Shown here in pieces: positions 33,147 to 40,749 of a stretch of DNA of 64,000 nt. Origin of the DNA: Aquincola tertiaricarbonis (lineage in GTDB: Bacteria; Pseudomonadota; Gammaproteobacteria; Burkholderiales; Burkholderiaceae_C). Where the stretch lies: the NCBI RefSeq assembly GCF_023573145.1, contig NZ_CP097636.1, positions 558,001 to 622,000 on the forward strand, written 5' to 3'. Position numbers and translations under genes: made by a program. The notes under the pieces were generated by a model. It worked only from the letters and a program-made list of their open reading frames with translations, was not told the origin of the DNA and did no database searches. How positions within the stretch are numbered: the stretch's first letter is position 1; each line of letters opens with the position of its first letter.

Positions 33147-34139
33147 CTAAGCCTCGGCGCCTGGCGCGCCCGCCTGCCGGGTGCGCGCCCGCCGCCATTG
33201 CCGCGGTGAGCTGAAACCGCCCACCTCGCTGGCCGCCTGCAAGGCCAGGCCGCTGCGCGCGGCCTCGTGCGCCAGCGCGCTGCGCACCTGCTCCACATAG
33301 GCGCGCGGCGAGCTGCCCACATGCTCGCGGAACAGCCGGCCCAGGTGGCGCGGCGTGACATGGGCCACCGCGGCCATCGCTTCGGCCGACCAAGCGGCGC
33401 CCGGCTGCTCGCACACCGCGTCCTGCACCCGGTGCAGCGCCGGATGCAGGTGGTTGCGGCCGGTGAGCAGGGGCGAGAGTTCGGGGTCTTCGGTGCCGCG
33501 CCGCAGGTACACCACCATGTTGCGCGCGATGGCGCTGGCCGCCGCCTCGCCGCATTCGCGCGCCACCAGGTACAGCGCCAGGTCGATGCCGGCGGTGATG
33601 CCGGCACTCGAGGCCACCGGGCCGTGGTCCACGAACACCCGGTTGCCCACCACCTCGGCCGCCGGGGCCTGCTGGCGCAGCTGGTCCACCACCTCATGGT
33701 GCGTGGTGCAGCGCTGGCCCGGGCGCAGCAGCCCGGCATCGGCCGCCAGCAGCGCACCGGCGCAGATGGTCAGCAGGCCGGCCGTCGGGCCCTCGTCGGC
33801 GCCGCCGGGCAGGCGCTCGCCCAGGCGCGGCGCCACCACCTCGGCCAGCCAGCGGCGGGCGCCGAACCAGGCGGGTGCCTGCAGCATGCGGGCTTCGCTC
33901 GGCTGGCCCATCAGCACCACCCAGGTGGGGCCGCTGAGCGTGGCGGGCAGCGGTTCCAGCACCAGCGGCAGGCCCACCGACGAATCGGCGGTGCCGGCCA
34001 CGCCGCCGTAGCGCAGCCGGAAGCGCGGCGCCAGGCCCTGCCGCGCCAGCCGCTGGTTGGCCATGCGAAAGGCCTCGGCCGGGCCGGCCAGGTCCAGCAG
34101 CAGCGTGCCCGGCAGCACCACGAACCAGACGTCGATCAC
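33147..34139 (-). CDS. GlxA-type AraC-family transcriptional regulator
   Basis: An N-terminal DJ-1/PfpI-like domain (about residues 1-190, including LLTICAGALLAADAGLL, with the Cys of the nucleophile elbow kept) is fused to a C-terminal AraC helix-turn-helix pair (about 225-320, HLGRLFREHVGSSPRAYVEQ). Such regulators commonly control amino-acid, betaine or nicotinamide-type catabolic genes. It follows the isochorismatase-like gene with a 16-base gap on the same strand and probably regulates it. It is convergent with the HAD gene, 1 base away. Confidence 0.9.
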   Translation of the reverse strand: MIDVWFVVLPGTLLLDLAGPAEAFRMANQRLARQGLAPRFRLRYGGVAGTADSSVGLPLVLEPLPATLSGPTWVVLMGQPSEARMLQAPAWFGARRWLAEVVAPRLGERLPGGADEGPTAGLLTICAGALLAADAGLLRPGQRCTTHHEVVDQLRQQAPAAEVVGNRVFVDHGPVASSAGITAGIDLALYLVARECGEAAASAIARNMVVYLRRGTEDPELSPLLTGRNHLHPALHRVQDAVCEQPGAAWSAEAMAAVAHVTPRHLGRLFREHVGSSPRAYVEQVRSALAHEAARSGLALQAASEVGGFSSPRQWRRARTRQAGAPGAEA

Positions 34140-34155
34140 GGGCGGCCTGCGGGCA

Positions 34156-34713
34156 TCACACCGCGCGCTGCAGCGCTTGGTCCACGCTGCACAGGGTGGC
34201 GAAGCGGCCGGCCAACACCGTCTCGGTTCGCTCGCGGAGGGCGGCGGCGCTGATCGGTGCGCCGGCCGGCGTGGTCATGTCGAAGGTGAGGCAGGCATCG
34301 CCGACGAAGTCCACCTCCCAACCTTCGTCCGACGCATGGCGGGTGGTGGTCTCGCAGCACTGCTCGGTGCGGATGCCGGCCACGATCAGCCGGCGGATGC
34401 CCTGCTGGTGCAGCCACACCGGCAGGCCGGTGCCCACCAGCGCGCTGTGGCGGTGCTTGTGCACCGTCAGCGCGGCGTCGAAGGGCGCCAGGCCGTCCAG
34501 CGGACGCACATGGCCGCTGACCAGCGCAAAGGGGTTGTCGGGCGTGTCCGGTCCATCGCTGTGGAACACCCGCACGATGGGAATGCGGCGCGCCATCGCG
34601 CCCTGCAGCAGTTGGTGGGTGGCCGCCAGGAAGGGCTGGGCCTGTGCCTCCTGCCAGTAGGGGCGGTGGCGGAAGGATTGCTGGACGTCGATCAGGAGCA
34701 GGGCGGTGTGCAT
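34156..34713 (-). CDS. Isochorismatase-like cysteine hydrolase
   Basis: Small cysteine hydrolase of the isochorismatase / nicotinamidase family. The catalytic triad can be read as Asp9 (LLIDVQQSF), Lys86 (VHKHRHS) and Cys119 (GIRTEQCCETT). Length 185 residues. The true substrate is unknown; family members act on isochorismate, nicotinamide, N-carbamoyl compounds and biuret. Pairing with a GlxA-type regulator is common for this family. Confidence 0.88.
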   Translation of the reverse strand: MHTALLLIDVQQSFRHRPYWQEAQAQPFLAATHQLLQGAMARRIPIVRVFHSDGPDTPDNPFALVSGHVRPLDGLAPFDAALTVHKHRHSALVGTGLPVWLHQQGIRRLIVAGIRTEQCCETTTRHASDEGWEVDFVGDACLTFDMTTPAGAPISAAALRERTETVLAGRFATLCSVDQALQRAV

Positions 34714-34761
34714 GGCAGTCAGCGGTCAGTTCAGTTGACGGGCTGCCATCGTGCCGGCGGT

Positions 34762-35532
34762 TCAGCCGGCTGACAGTGTCGCCGATGGACCGGTGGCGGT
34801 CATTTCCGGACATGACGGGAGCACCAGCGCGCGGGCCACCGCCTCGGCGTTCATCTCGGCCCAGCGGGCGTACTGCGCCGGCCCCGGGTGAAAGCCGTCG
34901 GGCGCCATCTCCGCGCCCTTTGCCCAGTCCAGCGGCAGATAGCGCAGCCGCCCCTCGCGGGCGCAGAAGTCCTGCAGCGCCTGATCCAGCCGGCGGGCGC
35001 ACTGGCCCAGGTACCAGCGCAGCGGCTGTGGCGCGGCCGGCAGCAGTTGCATCGGCGGCACACCCGACAGCACGCAGATGCGCGCCCGGGTGCGCTGGCG
35101 CAACTCGCGCAGCAGCACCTGGTACTCGCCCACGAAGCGCCGGGCCGAGCGCTGCGCGGTCACGTCGTTCACGCCCAGCGCGCAGATGATCACGTCGGCC
35201 CGGTGCAGGTGCAGCGTGCGCACGTAGGCGCGGGCGCCCACGGTGTCCAGGCCCGACTGTGCGGCCAGCTGCCAGTGCACCTCGCAGCCGGTGCGCCGCG
35301 CCAGCGCCTGCGCGATGGGCTCGGCCAGGGCCTGCTGCTGGTGCGCCACGCCCACGCCCGCGGCCGATGAATCGCCCACCACCAGGATGCGCGCCACGCC
35401 GCGCTCGGCATCGCCGGGCACCGTGCCACGGCGATCGCCCTCGGGCTCGGGCAGGCGCAGCGCGGTGCGGCGCAACCGGCGGCCCTGCCACAGCAGGGCG
35501 GGCGCAAGGGTGGTCTTGTAGAGCAGCAGCAT
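34762..35532 (-). CDS. SGNH/GDSL-family esterase
   Basis: SGNH hydrolase with block I VVGDSSAAGVG (nucleophile Ser55), the oxyanion-hole motif GVNDVTAQ and block V DGFHPGPAQY containing the catalytic Asp and His. The start MLLLYKTTLAPALLW is hydrophobic but short; it might be a membrane association or an uncleaved signal. It lies on the same strand, 68 bases after the response-regulator stop, so it may be read through from the two-component operon. Substrate unknown. Confidence 0.85.
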   Translation of the reverse strand: MLLLYKTTLAPALLWQGRRLRRTALRLPEPEGDRRGTVPGDAERGVARILVVGDSSAAGVGVAHQQQALAEPIAQALARRTGCEVHWQLAAQSGLDTVGARAYVRTLHLHRADVIICALGVNDVTAQRSARRFVGEYQVLLRELRQRTRARICVLSGVPPMQLLPAAPQPLRWYLGQCARRLDQALQDFCAREGRLRYLPLDWAKGAEMAPDGFHPGPAQYARWAEMNAEAVARALVLPSCPEMTATGPSATLSAG

Positions 35533-35600
35533 GGGCGCACCTTTTCAGGGGCCGCAGCTTCGCGCAAAACGGCCGCTGGCGGTAGCGGGCCTGCCCCGGG

Positions 35601-36317
35601 TCAGGCCTGAGGAGGCAGGGCCTCCAGCCGGTAGCCCATGCCGCGCAAGGTGTGGATCAGTGGCTGCGGGTGGCCGTCGTCGATCTTGCTGCGCAGGCGG
35701 CGGATGTACACGTCCACCACGTTGGTCAGCGGATCTTCGTGCGTGCCCCACACGTTGGCCAGGATGCGCTCGCGGCTGAAGAGCCGCCCGGGTGCGGCCA
35801 TCAGCAGCTCCAGCAGCGCCAGCTCGCGGGCGGTGAGCTGCAGCGGCCGGCCGGCGCGGCTGGCGCGCATGGTGTCGCGGTCCAGCACCAGGTCGGCCAC
35901 CACCAGTTGCTGGGCCGGCGGCGGCGCCTGGTCGCGCGCGCGGCGGGCCAGCGCGTCGATGCGGGCCAGCAGTTCTTCGAACTCGAAGGGTTTGACCAGG
36001 TAGTCGTCGGCGCCCAGCCGCAGGCCGGCCACGCGGTCTTCCAGGCCGCCCAGCGCGGTCAGCATCAGGATGGGCAGCTGCACGCCGGTGGCGCGCAGGG
36101 TCTGGCACACCTCCAGCCCGCTCATGCCGGGCAGCATCACGTCCATCAGCACCAGGGTGCGGGTGCCTTCGGCCTCGTCCTGGCGCGCCGCGTCCTGCGC
36201 CAGCGCCACGGCCTCGGGGCCGGTGGTGGCCAGCTTGGTGCGGTGGCCTTCGGCCCGCAGCCCGCGCTCCAGGAAACCGGAGATGCGGGCATCGTCTTCC
36301 ACGATCAGGATGTTCAT
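35601..36317 (-). CDS. OmpR/PhoB-family response regulator
   Basis: The receiver domain has Asp59 in LVLMDVMLPG and Lys109 in DDYLVKPFEF. An extra stretch of about eight residues (ARQDEAEGTR) lies between helix 2 and strand 3. A C-terminal winged helix (about residues 145-235, RELALLELLMAAPGRLFSRE and VDVYIRRLRSKID) binds DNA, normally as dimers on direct repeats spaced 11 bp. The ATG at 36317 overlaps the kinase stop (ATGA), so the pair is translationally coupled. The phased array upstream of the kinase gene is the likely target. Confidence 0.94.
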   Translation of the reverse strand: MNILIVEDDARISGFLERGLRAEGHRTKLATTGPEAVALAQDAARQDEAEGTRTLVLMDVMLPGMSGLEVCQTLRATGVQLPILMLTALGGLEDRVAGLRLGADDYLVKPFEFEELLARIDALARRARDQAPPPAQQLVVADLVLDRDTMRASRAGRPLQLTARELALLELLMAAPGRLFSRERILANVWGTHEDPLTNVVDVYIRRLRSKIDDGHPQPLIHTLRGMGYRLEALPPQA

Positions 36318-37945
36318 TCGGTCAGTTCGCGCTGGGGCGTGTGCAGGCTGAGCACCGGTAGCCGCAGGCAGGCGGTGGTGCCGCGGCCGGGCGGCGACTG
36401 CAGCGTGATCTGCCCGCCATGGGCGCGGGCCAGCGCCGCGCCGATGGACAGGCCCAGGCCGGTGCCGTCGGCCCGGTGGCGGCGGGCGGCTTCGCCGCGG
36501 AAATTGCGTTCGAACACGCGGTGGATCTCGGCCGGCGCAATGCCGATGCCGTGGTCCACCACTTCCAGCCGCCATTGGTCGGGCTCGTCGTCGCCGTCGG
36601 CGGGCTGCGGCTGCAGCGTCAGCCGCACCACGCCGCCCGAGCGGGAATAGCGCACCGCGTTGTCCAGCAGCAGCGCCACCAGCTGGCGCAGCCGGGTGGC
36701 ATCGCCCAGCACCGGGGCCGGCTCATGCGGCAGCTGGGCATCGATGCGCACGTCGCGCTCATAAGCCAGCGCGCGGGCCTGGCTCAGGGCCTCGGCCACC
36801 GGCTGGCGCAGGTCGGTGGGCGCGCGGTGCAGCGCCAGCGCATCGATGTCGCTGCGCGCCATGGTCAGCAGGTCGTCGATCACCAGCGCCAGCTCGCGCG
36901 ACGTGCCCACGATGCGTTGCAGCGCGGTCTTGTAATCAGCCAGCGGCTTGTCGGCGCCGCGCAGCGTTACCTCGGCTTCGCCGCGGATGGCGGTGGTGGG
37001 CGTGCGCAGCTCATGGCTGATGTCGGCGAACAGCTGGCGCCGCCGGGCGTCCACCTGCTGCAGGGTTTCCAGCGCGGCCTGCAGCTCGGCGGTGCGTGCA
37101 TGCACCAGGGCTTCGAGGTCGTGGCGGGCGCGGGCTTCGCGCTCGCGGTGCTGCTGCAGCTCGGCGGCCATGCTGTTGACGCTGGTGGCCACGGCCGCGA
37201 ATTCGTCAGCGCCCTGCACATGGATGCGGTGCTGCAGCTCGCCCCGCTGCAGCGCGGCGGCGCCGCGGCTCAGGCGGTCCAGCGGCTGGCGTAGCGCGCG
37301 GGTGAAGTAAGCGCCCAGCAGCAGCGCGCCCAGCGCCAGCGTGGCGGCGGCACCCAGCCACAGCGCGCGCATCCAGCGCAGCGTGGCATCGGCGGCGGCG
37401 CGCTCGCGCGCCATGGCGGCCGATTCACGCTCGATGCTCTCGCGCAGCAGCGTGCGCAGGTCGCGGCCGTGCGACACCTCGAAGAGCGCCGACACCGCCG
37501 CCCAGGCGGCGCGGCCGTCGGTGCCCGGCATCAGCGGGCCGGCGCGGTTCACGGCCTCCTGCAGGTCCTGCAGCGTCACAGTCAGCACCTTCAGCGCATC
37601 CTGGCGCTGCAGGTGCTCCACCTGGCTGCCGTCGCGGCCCTCGTCCAGCACCTGCGCGCGCTGGGCCAGGTCTTTCAGGCGCTGCAGCGTGCCGCGCATG
37701 TCGGCCTGCAGGCGGTCACGCTCGGCGATGTCGGCGCCGGCATCCATCTGGCGCTGAGACACCCAGGCCCGCAGCCGCTGCTTGCTGGCCGACATCTCCA
37801 CGAAGCCCAGCTGGATGTCGCTGTGCACCCGGCCGCGCTGCACCTGGCGGTCGGCCACGCCCAGCGCCCACAAGGCCACCACGCCTTCGAGCACGGCGGC
37901 GGCGGCCAGCAGGGCCAGGGCGATGGTCAGGCGGCGGCGGAACAT
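36314..37945 (-). CDS. Sensor histidine kinase
   Basis: Membrane sensor kinase of 543 residues. TM1 is about residues 7-30. A helical periplasmic domain of about 160 residues follows, with no recognised ligand fold. TM2 is about 193-215, then a HAMP domain, a coiled coil, HisKA with the phosphorylated His311 in FADISHELRTPTTAI, and the ATPase domain (N box LLLDNAVRYS, G boxes VDHGIGIAP and GTGLGLSIG). It is the first gene of the operon and faces an NTF2-like gene across the phased repeat region. The signal sensed is unknown. Confidence 0.94.
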   Translation of the reverse strand: MFRRRLTIALALLAAAAVLEGVVALWALGVADRQVQRGRVHSDIQLGFVEMSASKQRLRAWVSQRQMDAGADIAERDRLQADMRGTLQRLKDLAQRAQVLDEGRDGSQVEHLQRQDALKVLTVTLQDLQEAVNRAGPLMPGTDGRAAWAAVSALFEVSHGRDLRTLLRESIERESAAMARERAAADATLRWMRALWLGAAATLALGALLLGAYFTRALRQPLDRLSRGAAALQRGELQHRIHVQGADEFAAVATSVNSMAAELQQHREREARARHDLEALVHARTAELQAALETLQQVDARRRQLFADISHELRTPTTAIRGEAEVTLRGADKPLADYKTALQRIVGTSRELALVIDDLLTMARSDIDALALHRAPTDLRQPVAEALSQARALAYERDVRIDAQLPHEPAPVLGDATRLRQLVALLLDNAVRYSRSGGVVRLTLQPQPADGDDEPDQWRLEVVDHGIGIAPAEIHRVFERNFRGEAARRHRADGTGLGLSIGAALARAHGGQITLQSPPGRGTTACLRLPVLSLHTPQRELTE

Positions 37946-37972
37946 GCCGGGATTGTCGGCCGCGCCGTGGCG

Positions 37973-38071
37973 GCCCGCATGAACGCCAGATGAACGTCCC
38001 CGGCTGTCATCTGAGGTTCATGCGGCGTTCAGTGCAGGCTCATGCGGGCTTCATGGGTGGTTCAGTCCAGC
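37973..38071. promoter_or_regulatory. 11-bp-phased repeat array, probable response-regulator operator
   Basis: The whole 99-bp region fits an 11-bp lattice. On the plus strand, six units run from 38006 to 38071: GTCATCTGAGG, TTCATGCGGCG, TTCAGTGCAGG, CTCATGCGGGC, TTCATGGGTGG, TTCAGTCCAGC. On the minus strand, two more units (TTCATCTGGCG, TTCATGCGGGC) occupy 37994-37973. One 11-bp unit (37995-38005) separates the two sets. OmpR/PhoB-family regulators bind 11-bp direct repeats. The array sits between the kinase start (37945) and the NTF2-like gene (38112). Confidence 0.75.
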
Positions 38072-38111
38072 GGGCTGCAATCACGTCATCGCAACTCGAC
38101 TGGAGCACACC

Positions 38112-38696
38112 ATGACCGACCGCAGCATCCATCCCCGCCACCTGCGCTGGCAAGCCGCCGCCTGGATGACCCTGGCGCTGGCGGCGCTGCCGGCCGCCGC
38201 CAAGCCGCCCATCCTCAACAACACCGTGCAGGAGCAGGAGGTGCTGGCCGCGCAGCAGGCCTGGGGCGAGGCGCTGGTGGCCATCAGCAAGACCTACGAA
38301 ACGCAGGGCCGCGAGGCGGCCAAGACGCTGGCCGGCAAGGTGATCGACGGCGCCTACGGCTACCAGATGGGCCCGGTGCTGTTCAAGCCCACGCTGACCA
38401 CGGCGCCGCAGACCTTCCGCACCACGCGTGAAGGGGCGCTGGCCTACTTCGTGGGTGGCGACAAGGCCTACCCCAACGACACCGGCTTTGCGCTCAAGGG
38501 CTGGCAGAAGGTGGAAGTGACCAACGTGGGCATGGTGATCGCGGCCAACACCGCCACCACGATGGGCAACGTCACCTTCACCGACCGCGAAGGCAAGCGC
38601 ACGACGGTGGACAAGACCTGGCAGTTCCTGAAGGACGACAGCGGCAAGCTGCGGATCGTGGTGCACCACTCGTCGCTGCCGTACGCGGCCCCCTGA
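38112..38696 (+). CDS. Periplasmic NTF2/SnoaL-like protein
   Basis: An N-terminal signal peptide (about residues 1-30, ending ALPAAAK) is followed by a single NTF2-like cone fold, with family landmarks KTLAGKVIDGAYGYQMGPVL and DKTWQFLKDDSGKLRIVVHH. Some homologues have been mislabelled phosphoribosyl-AMP cyclohydrolase; nothing here supports that. Length 194 residues. It is divergent from the two-component operon and lies 40 bases after the phased repeat array, so it is the best candidate target of that regulator. Function unknown. Confidence 0.8.
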   Translation: MTDRSIHPRHLRWQAAAWMTLALAALPAAAKPPILNNTVQEQEVLAAQQAWGEALVAISKTYETQGREAAKTLAGKVIDGAYGYQMGPVLFKPTLTTAPQTFRTTREGALAYFVGGDKAYPNDTGFALKGWQKVEVTNVGMVIAANTATTMGNVTFTDREGKRTTVDKTWQFLKDDSGKLRIVVHHSSLPYAAP

Positions 38697-38723
38697 ACCT
38701 GCAGCGGGCGCTGACGCGCTCTC

Positions 38724-39116
38724 TCAGCCCGCAACCTGCGTGCACAGCTCCACCAGCAGGCCGTCGGGGCAGCGCACGTAGGAGACGGTCTGCCCCCAGG
38801 GCTTGGTCTTCGGGGCGGCCATCTCGGTGGCGCCGGCCTGCAGCGCCGCCTGATGGGCCGCCGCCACGTCGTCGGTCACCAGCCCGATCTCGAAGCCCAG
38901 CGGCCGCGGCGAACTGTGCGCCGCCACATGACCGCCCGTGAAGTTGGCCTCGCCCAGCGCATGGTCGGCAAAGGCCAGCGTGGTGCCGCCAGTGTCCAGT
39001 TCCCCATAGGTGCCCGACTCATGCAGGAAGCGCCGGCGCAGCCCGAACGCGCGCTCGCAGAAGTCCAGCGAGGCGGCCACGTCGGGCACGTAAAGGATGG
39101 TGTAGCCGAGTTTCAT
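38724..39116 (-). CDS. VOC-family (glyoxalase/dioxygenase fold) protein
   Basis: Single VOC domain with paired beta-alpha-beta-beta-beta modules: MKLGYTILYVPDVAASLDFCE at the start and VSYVRCPDGLLVELCTQ at the end, the latter carrying the conserved Glu metal ligand. Length 130 residues from the ATG at 39116; an earlier in-frame ATG would add 13 residues without family similarity. The substrate cannot be assigned. It is convergent with the NTF2-like gene. Confidence 0.88.
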   Translation of the reverse strand: MKLGYTILYVPDVAASLDFCERAFGLRRRFLHESGTYGELDTGGTTLAFADHALGEANFTGGHVAAHSSPRPLGFEIGLVTDDVAAAHQAALQAGATEMAAPKTKPWGQTVSYVRCPDGLLVELCTQVAG

Positions 39117-39151
39117 CGTGTGGTGGGGCCAGCAGGGCTGGCGGGCGTAGA

Positions 39152-39814
39152 TCAAACATCATGCCCCATCGGGTCCAGGCTGATGAACACGCCAGCGCCG
39201 CGCTGGCCGGCGGCGGCGGTCATCGAAAGAAAGTGCTTGAGGGCGCGCACCGAGGCATCGTCCTGCGGCATGCAGGCCATGCCGGCGTCGACCCGCGGCT
39301 GCTGATGGTCGTCGAGGTAGCCCAGCGCGCCGGCCAGCAGCCGGGCTTGCGACGGCAGCAGGCTGCCCGCATGCAGCGCCACCTGCAGCAACTGGCTGGA
39401 AGTCACCGTGGTGTGGTGACCGAAGCGGCGGCCCCAGCGCCTTTGCACCGGCCGGCGCAGCTCGTAATGGCGATGCAGCGCCCGCAGGCGGTCGACCATC
39501 TGACCATCGGCTTGTGCCTGCTGCAGGCCGGCCATCAACTGGCGGGCGGCGGGTGCTTCGAGGTCATGGGGCAGGCGGTGAAGCAGCCAGCGCTCGGCCG
39601 CGGCCGAGATGGGGTGGCGGATGACGCCGGCGCAGCCCATGTCGCGCAATCCCAGGTGGAAGGGGCAGCGCCGGCAGCCCTGCGCGAGCTCGGCCCGCAG
39701 GCCTTGCTGCAGCTCGGCGGCGGGCAGGGGTGCCAGGCGCAGCTCCATCAACCGGCCGTCGCCCAGGCGTTGGCGGGCAGTGCAGGGCAGCGATGCGCAG
39801 AAGTGGACGGCCAT
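39152..39814 (-). CDS. Conserved hypothetical protein with CxxC motif
   Basis: Unrecognised protein of 220 residues. An N-terminal part is followed by QGCRRCPFHLGLRDMGCAG (Cys-x2-Cys-x9-Cys), which could bind a metal or form a disulfide, and by VIRHPISAAAERWLL. The rest is predicted mostly helical and has no membrane segments. I chose the ATG at 39814 (MAVHFCASLPC); an upstream in-frame ATG at 39865 is possible. Confidence 0.65.
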   Translation of the reverse strand: MAVHFCASLPCTARQRLGDGRLMELRLAPLPAAELQQGLRAELAQGCRRCPFHLGLRDMGCAGVIRHPISAAAERWLLHRLPHDLEAPAARQLMAGLQQAQADGQMVDRLRALHRHYELRRPVQRRWGRRFGHHTTVTSSQLLQVALHAGSLLPSQARLLAGALGYLDDHQQPRVDAGMACMPQDDASVRALKHFLSMTAAAGQRGAGVFISLDPMGHDV

Positions 39815-39943
39815 GGCGCCTCCGACGGTGTGAACTGCCGGGGGCGTCGCAACTGCACGCGTCAACGAAGCCGCCCTGTTCGCCTGGACGGTGGCGTGAG
39901 AGGCCCTTTTAGCGGGTGGTGGAAGCGGCCGGTTTGCGTTGGA

Positions 39944-40534
39944 TCAAGGTCGGCCCGCGGGCCCCAGGTCCTTCGACCGCGCCGCCATCAGACTCAGGCC
40001 CACCCAGTCGATGAGCACATGCAGGGCCACGGCCACGAGCAGGCCCAGGTGCAGGTAGACCAGCCCCAACGCCAGGCCGGCCAGCAGTGTTTGGGCGATG
40101 TACAGGCCGCGCAGGCCCCAGCCAGGGCCGGCCAGCAGCGCGGTGCGCACATGGGCAAGCGCGAACAGCGCCGACGAGCCCGGCAGCCCCAGGGCCGGCA
40201 GCAGCGCGGCACGAAACAGCAGCTCCTCGCCGATGCCGGCCAGCAGCGCGACGGCCAGTGGACGGTAGCCCGACAGGTCGAGGCCTTGCATCGATGACGG
40301 CGCGGACACCCGCTGCAGCCAGTGCGGACTGCGGCGCACCAGCACGATCAGCCACCAGGCGGCAGCCGTGGCGGCGGCAGCCAGGGCCAGCTGCACGGGC
40401 AGCGCCCATCCGGTGCGGGTGTCGGCCAGCCAGTCGTGAGGGTGACGCCAGGCCATCACCGCCAGTGCCAAGGCGCAGAAGAGCGCGCAGGTGGCGGCCT
40501 GCCGGCCCAGGCGCAGCGTGGGCGCAGGTGCCAC
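39944..40534 (-). CDS. CPBP-family intramembrane metalloprotease-like protein
   Basis: Multi-pass membrane protein of about 196 residues with the CPBP/Rce1 motifs: GIGEELLFRAAL (EExxxR), FALAHVRT (FxxxH) and LHVLIDW (HxxxD). These are the proposed catalytic residues of this family. Bacterial members are linked to protein processing or self-immunity to bacteriocins. The start is uncertain: GTG 40534 follows the stop of a VOC remnant by 5 bases, and GTG 40558 is also possible. Upstream of that the frame reads through another gene and is not credible. Confidence 0.8.
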   Translation of the reverse strand: MAPAPTLRLGRQAATCALFCALALAVMAWRHPHDWLADTRTGWALPVQLALAAAATAAAWWLIVLVRRSPHWLQRVSAPSSMQGLDLSGYRPLAVALLAGIGEELLFRAALLPALGLPGSSALFALAHVRTALLAGPGWGLRGLYIAQTLLAGLALGLVYLHLGLLVAVALHVLIDWVGLSLMAARSKDLGPAGRP

Positions 40535-40539
40535 GCTGT

Positions 40540-40704
40540 TCAGCCTGGCGCCTTGCACACCGCTTCGATGGCGTGGCCGGCCGGGCCGATGACGAAGGCC
40601 GCGTGGCAGGTGTCGCGGCCGCCGTTGGCCAGCGCGGCATCGCAGCAGCGGCCGGCCAGTGCCAGGTCGGCCACGCCGAAGGAGAGGTGGTGGAGCGGGT
40701 GCAT
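40540..40704 (-). pseudogene. VOC-family remnant with internal deletion
   Basis: An open frame of 54 codons reads MHPLHHLSFGVADLALAG at the start and HAAFVIGPAGHAIEAVC near the end. These are the first and last strands of a VOC protein that would normally be about 125-135 residues long. The middle (about 70-80 residues) is missing in frame. The start and stop codons are intact, so a short peptide could still be made, but it cannot fold as a complete VOC domain. Confidence 0.65.
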
Positions 40705-40749
40705 GGGCGCAGTATCTGCCCCCGATCTTTCCCGGTCCTGCCTGCGCCG

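Noticed and set aside
38112..38696. Phosphoribosyl-AMP cyclohydrolase
   Set aside because: This label occurs on some homologues, but the protein has a signal peptide and an NTF2-like pattern with no HisI metal-binding motifs.
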